Shown in pieces: positions 50,070-52,765 of a stretch of DNA of 52,765 bases. This stretch comes from Halorubrum lipolyticum DSM 21995 (lineage in GTDB: Archaea > Halobacteriota > Halobacteria > Halobacteriales > Haloferacaceae), in assembly GCF_000337375.1 (NCBI RefSeq), contig NZ_AOJG01000011.1, positions 1-52,765 of the forward strand, in the 5' to 3' direction. The stretch's first letter is position 1; every line of letters begins with the position of its first letter. The notes beneath the pieces were generated by a model, which worked only from the letters and a program-made list of their open reading frames with translations, did no database searches and was not told the origin of the DNA. The translations under genes were made by a program, and so were the position numbers.

Positions 50070-51212
50070 ATGACCGCCTGGGGACGGTCGGCGGGCTGGT
50101 CCGCGGCGCTAGCGGTGGTGCTCGCCGTCGTGATGGTCGCGAGCGCCGCGATCGGTCCCGTTCAAATTCCGCCGTCGGAGGTGGTGAAGGCGGTGTTGAA
50201 CGCGCTCGTCGTTCCGGCCGGTATCGAGACGACCCCGCAGAGGGTCGGACCGCTCATGCTCCCGGGCATCGACCTCGCGTACCGGTCCCCCTTCGCGTTC
50301 CCCGTCGAGGACGTTCACCAGCGGATCGTCGTCGGGGTCCGGCTCCCGCGGATCTTCATGGCCGCGCTCGTGGGGTTCGCGCTGGCGGCCGCCGGCACGG
50401 TGATGCAGGGGTTCTTCCGCAATCCGATGGCTGACCCGTCGATCATCGGCGTGTCGTCGGGCGCGGCGGTCGGCGCGGTCGCGTTCATCGTCTTCCCCGT
50501 CGCGCTGTCGACGACCCTGACGCTCCCGGTGGTCGGCGCGGTCGACGTGGCCCTCTCGCACGGCGCCGGGGTCAGCCTCTTCGCGTTCGTCGGGGCCCTC
50601 GCCGCCGCATTCGGCGTGTACGCCATCGCGACGCGGCACGGGCGGACCCCGGTCGCGACGCTGCTCCTCGCCGGCGTCGCCATCCAGACGTTCCTCGGCG
50701 CGGTCATCTCGTACCTGCAGCTGCAGGCCGGCGAGTCGCTCCGTCGGATCGTCGCGTGGCTGATGGGTCACCTCTCCGGCGCCGCGTGGAGCGATGTCGC
50801 GGTCACCGCGGTCGTGGTCCCGCCGCTGTTCGGTCTCCTGTTGGTGTACGCGCGCGACCTCAACGTCATGCTACTCGGCGAGGAGGAGGCCCAGGGACTC
50901 GGTATCGCGGTCGAGCGCACGAAGCGAATTCTGCTCGGCGCCTCGGCGCTGATCACGGCCGCGGGGGTCGCCTTCGCGGGCGTCATCGGCTTCGTCGGCC
51001 TGATCGTTCCACACATGCTCCGGCTGGTCGTCGGCCCCGACCACCGCGTCCTGCTCCCGACCGCCGCGCTCGCGGGCGGGTCGTTCCTCGTCGCCGCCGA
51101 CACCCTCGCGCGGGCCGGGAGCACGGAGCTGCCGGTCGGGATCGTGACCGCGGCCGTGGGGGCGCCCTTCTTTATCTACCTGCTCGTGACCCGGGAGGTG
51201 CACGAGCTGTGA
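50070..51212 (+). CDS. FecCD-family ABC transporter permease (BtuC-like)
   Basis: 380 residues with about ten predicted helices. VGVRLPRIFMAALVGFALAAAGTVMQGFFRNPMADPSIIGVSSGAAVGAVAF and LLGEEEAQGLGIAVERTKRILLGASALITAAGVAFAGVIGFVGLIVPHMLRLVVGPDHRVLLP are the family signatures, the latter containing the coupling loop to the ATPase. A longer first periplasmic loop (residues about 30-85) is present. It imports cobalamin or an iron-siderophore with the adjacent binding protein and ATPase. The stop overlaps the next start. Confidence 0.94.
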   Translation: MTAWGRSAGWSAALAVVLAVVMVASAAIGPVQIPPSEVVKAVLNALVVPAGIETTPQRVGPLMLPGIDLAYRSPFAFPVEDVHQRIVVGVRLPRIFMAALVGFALAAAGTVMQGFFRNPMADPSIIGVSSGAAVGAVAFIVFPVALSTTLTLPVVGAVDVALSHGAGVSLFAFVGALAAAFGVYAIATRHGRTPVATLLLAGVAIQTFLGAVISYLQLQAGESLRRIVAWLMGHLSGAAWSDVAVTAVVVPPLFGLLLVYARDLNVMLLGEEEAQGLGIAVERTKRILLGASALITAAGVAFAGVIGFVGLIVPHMLRLVVGPDHRVLLPTAALAGGSFLVAADTLARAGSTELPVGIVTAAVGAPFFIYLLVTREVHEL

Positions 51213-52480
51213 CCGCCGAATCGCCCGCCCTCGGCGACGCCGACGCCTCCGCCGGCGACACCGATATCCCGCCGATCGAGGTCAGCGACCTGTCGGTCTC
51301 CTTCGGCGACGTACCCGTCGTCTCCGGGGTAGACCTCCGGGTCGAGCGCGGGTCGCTCGTGGGGCTCGTCGGCCCGAACGGCGCGGGGAAGACGACGGTC
51401 CTCCGGGCGATCAAGGGGACGCTCTCGCCTGACGCCGGCGAGGTCCGACTCGACGGCGACCCCGCCGAGTCCCTGTCCGCGCGCGAGGCCGGACGGCGGG
51501 TCGCCGGCGTCCCGCAGGAGACGAGCCTCGCGTTCGACTTCCGAGTGCGGCAGATCGTCGAGATGGGGCGGACGCCGCATCTCGGGCGATTCGACGGCCA
51601 CGGGCCCGACGACGAGCGCGCGGTCCGCGAGGCGATGGACGCGGCGGGCGTCGAGCGCTTCGCCGACCGAGCGATCACCGAGGTCTCCGGCGGCGAACGC
51701 CAGCGAGTGCTACTGGCGCGCGCGCTGGCACAGGAGACGGCGTCGCTGCTGCTCGACGAGCCGACGGCGAGCCTCGACGTGAACCACGCGGTCCGGACCC
51801 TCGAACTCGTCAGAGAGCTCGTCGACGGGGGGCGCGCCGCGCTCGCCGCCATTCACGACCTCGACATGGCCGCGCGGTACTGCGACGAGATCGTCGTTCT
51901 CGCGAACGGCGGCGTCCGGGCCGCCGGCCCGCCGGAGACGGTGCTGACGGCGGACGCGCTCCGGGACGCGTTCGACGCCGAGGCGTTCGTCGGCGAGAGC
52001 CCGGCGACGGGTTCGCCGACGGTCACCGCGTTCGACGCCGGCGACGAGGGCGCGTTGGCCGACTCGCCCGACTCGGCTGACCCCGCCGACTCGCGCCGCG
52101 TCCACGTCGTCGGGAGCGGCCGACCGGCGGGACGCGCGGTCGCGCGGCTGGCCGCGGCCGGTCACGCCGTCTCCGTCGGGGTCGTCCCCGAGGGCGACGC
52201 GGCCGCCGGCGTCGCCGCCGACGCGGACGCGCCGGTCGTGACGGCGCCCCCGTTCGCGGCGGTACCTTCCGAGCGCCGGGACGAGGCGGTCGCCCTCGCG
52301 CGGGCGGCCGACGTGACCGCCGCGGTCGGGAAAGCAGGACGAGCGGGCGACGAACTCGGATCGAACATGGCCGTTCTAGACGCGAGCGACCGGATTGTGC
52401 GCGTTGACGACACATTCGGCGATGGCGACCTGCTCGACGCGGTACGCGAGAGCGACGAAGCTGACACCTCGGGCCGGTGA
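51209..52480 (+). CDS. ABC transporter ATP-binding protein with C-terminal extension (BtuD-like)
   Basis: 423 residues. The ATPase part (about 20-265) has GPNGAGKTT, the Q-loop in VAGVPQETS, LLL-x-EP-type Walker B SLLLDEPTASLD, signature VSGGERQR and the H-loop in IHDLDMA. Residues about 290-415 form an additional domain (RRVHVVGSGRPAGRAVARLAAAGHAVSVGVVPEGDAAAGVAADADAPVVTAPPFAAV...ALARAADVTAAVG) with a Rossmann-like start; such tails occur in haloarchaeal BtuD proteins. It starts with GTG at 51209 overlapping the permease stop. Confidence 0.92.
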   Translation: MTAESPALGDADASAGDTDIPPIEVSDLSVSFGDVPVVSGVDLRVERGSLVGLVGPNGAGKTTVLRAIKGTLSPDAGEVRLDGDPAESLSAREAGRRVAGVPQETSLAFDFRVRQIVEMGRTPHLGRFDGHGPDDERAVREAMDAAGVERFADRAITEVSGGERQRVLLARALAQETASLLLDEPTASLDVNHAVRTLELVRELVDGGRAALAAIHDLDMAARYCDEIVVLANGGVRAAGPPETVLTADALRDAFDAEAFVGESPATGSPTVTAFDAGDEGALADSPDSADPADSRRVHVVGSGRPAGRAVARLAAAGHAVSVGVVPEGDAAAGVAADADAPVVTAPPFAAVPSERRDEAVALARAADVTAAVGKAGRAGDELGSNMAVLDASDRIVRVDDTFGDGDLLDAVRESDEADTSGR

Positions 52481-52660
52481 GATCGGCCCGAACGGCCCGG
52501 TCGTTATCGGCCTCGGAACAGCTCTGTCACAACCTGCTTGTCCAGCGATCTCTCAGTCTGAAACACCGGTCGATAGACCTGCTTTCTGATCGATCGCGGG
52601 AGTGAGTGTTGCAGATCTGTGGGGGCGATACGGTATTTAAAAAAACTGAGCGGCAGCGAC
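52481..52660. other. Intergenic region after btuD-type gene
   Basis: No gene is supported. It has moderate GC and an AT-rich stretch, GGTATTTAAAAAAACTG at about 52632-52648, that looks like a promoter or terminator next to the terminal repeat copy. Confidence 0.45.
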
Positions 52661-52765
52661 GATCACTTATAAAGGACGGTGCGGTGGCGCGCCCCGGTGA
52701 GCGGCCCTGCGGGCCGCGAACCGCGAGGGACCTCCGGTCCCTCTGGCAGCCGGCGGCGGAGCCGC
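52661..52765 (-). repeat. Interspersed GC-rich repeat, copy 3 (inverted, cut by window end)
   Basis: In reverse orientation to copies 1 and 2: CTTATAAAGGACGGTGCGGTGGCGCGCC mirrors their GGCGCGCGCCACCG...TTTATAA end, up to one or two changes. It carries two strong hairpins: GCGGCCC-TGC-GGGCCGC (52701-52717) and GAGGGACC-TCC-GGTCCCTC (52725-52743), each with a three-base loop. The remainder lies outside the window. Confidence 0.7.

Noticed and set aside
1..52765. tRNA, rRNA or other standard RNA genes
   Set aside because: No cloverleaf-like or conserved RNA sequence was recognised by eye. A covariance-model scan would be needed to be certain.

Overview
This window comes from the main chromosome of a halophilic archaeon (class Halobacteria), most like Halorubrum. 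The signs are GC-rich coding sequence with strong third-position GC, very acidic proteins, leaderless TTTATAA/CTTAAG-type promoters, a twin-arginine lipoprotein, a PGF-CTERM surface protein, archaeal SBDS, an archaeal ATP-dependent DNA ligase and archaeal GatC/GatA. The genus is an inference; the haloarchaeal assignment is secure. Most genes are ordinary core metabolism, and no provirus, CRISPR array, rRNA or tRNA was seen.

Layout. 1-276: tandem 54-bp repeats and the msrA promoter. 277-7364 (+): msrA, ribH, an aminotransferase, a universal stress protein, a small conserved protein, gatC-gatA with a coupled conserved gene, and coaBC. 7500-16712 (+): one tightly overlapping nine-gene Mrp/Mnh-type Na+/H+ antiporter operon (E, F, G, DUF4040, B, C and three NuoL/M-type subunits). 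16853-20000 (+): a VCBS/ASPIC-repeat protein, a zinc-finger microprotein, SBDS and a YbaK-type deacylase. 20123-23056 (+): a zinc/manganese ABC importer (ZnuA-C-B type). 23164-24505 (+): a small protein, a DCC oxidoreductase and a DUF123 protein. 24530-26310 (-): a thioesterase, a DUF151 nuclease-like protein and a membrane-attached winged-helix regulator. 26419-30016 (+): a TraB-family membrane protein coupled to an M50 protease, then purM.

30017-30409 is a structured intergenic repeat. 30410-32531 (-) holds a small conserved protein and a siroheme sulfite/nitrite reductase. 32624-34518 holds small proteins, an HTH-CBS regulator and a DUF555 protein. 34648-42987 (-) is the branched-chain amino acid block, transcribed leuA, then ilvB-ilvN-ilvC-microORF-leuC-leuD-leuB, with start/stop overlaps at most junctions. 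leuA has an apparent single-base frameshift close to its start. 43221-46682 holds a glutamate-cysteine-ligase-like gene divergent from DNA ligase. 46740-48622 holds an MBL-fold hydrolase and a low-GC CPBP protease gene that looks acquired. 48928-52480 is a corrinoid/siderophore-type ABC importer (BtuF divergent from BtuC-BtuD). The window ends inside another copy of the GC-rich hairpin repeat.

The most interesting points are the interspersed hairpin repeat family (copies near 1-202, 885-1060, 30133-30417 and 52661-52765), the leuA frameshift, the palindromic TATA elements before ilvB, a 24-codon ORF coupled on both sides between ilvC and leuC, and the fused and expanded Mrp subunits.
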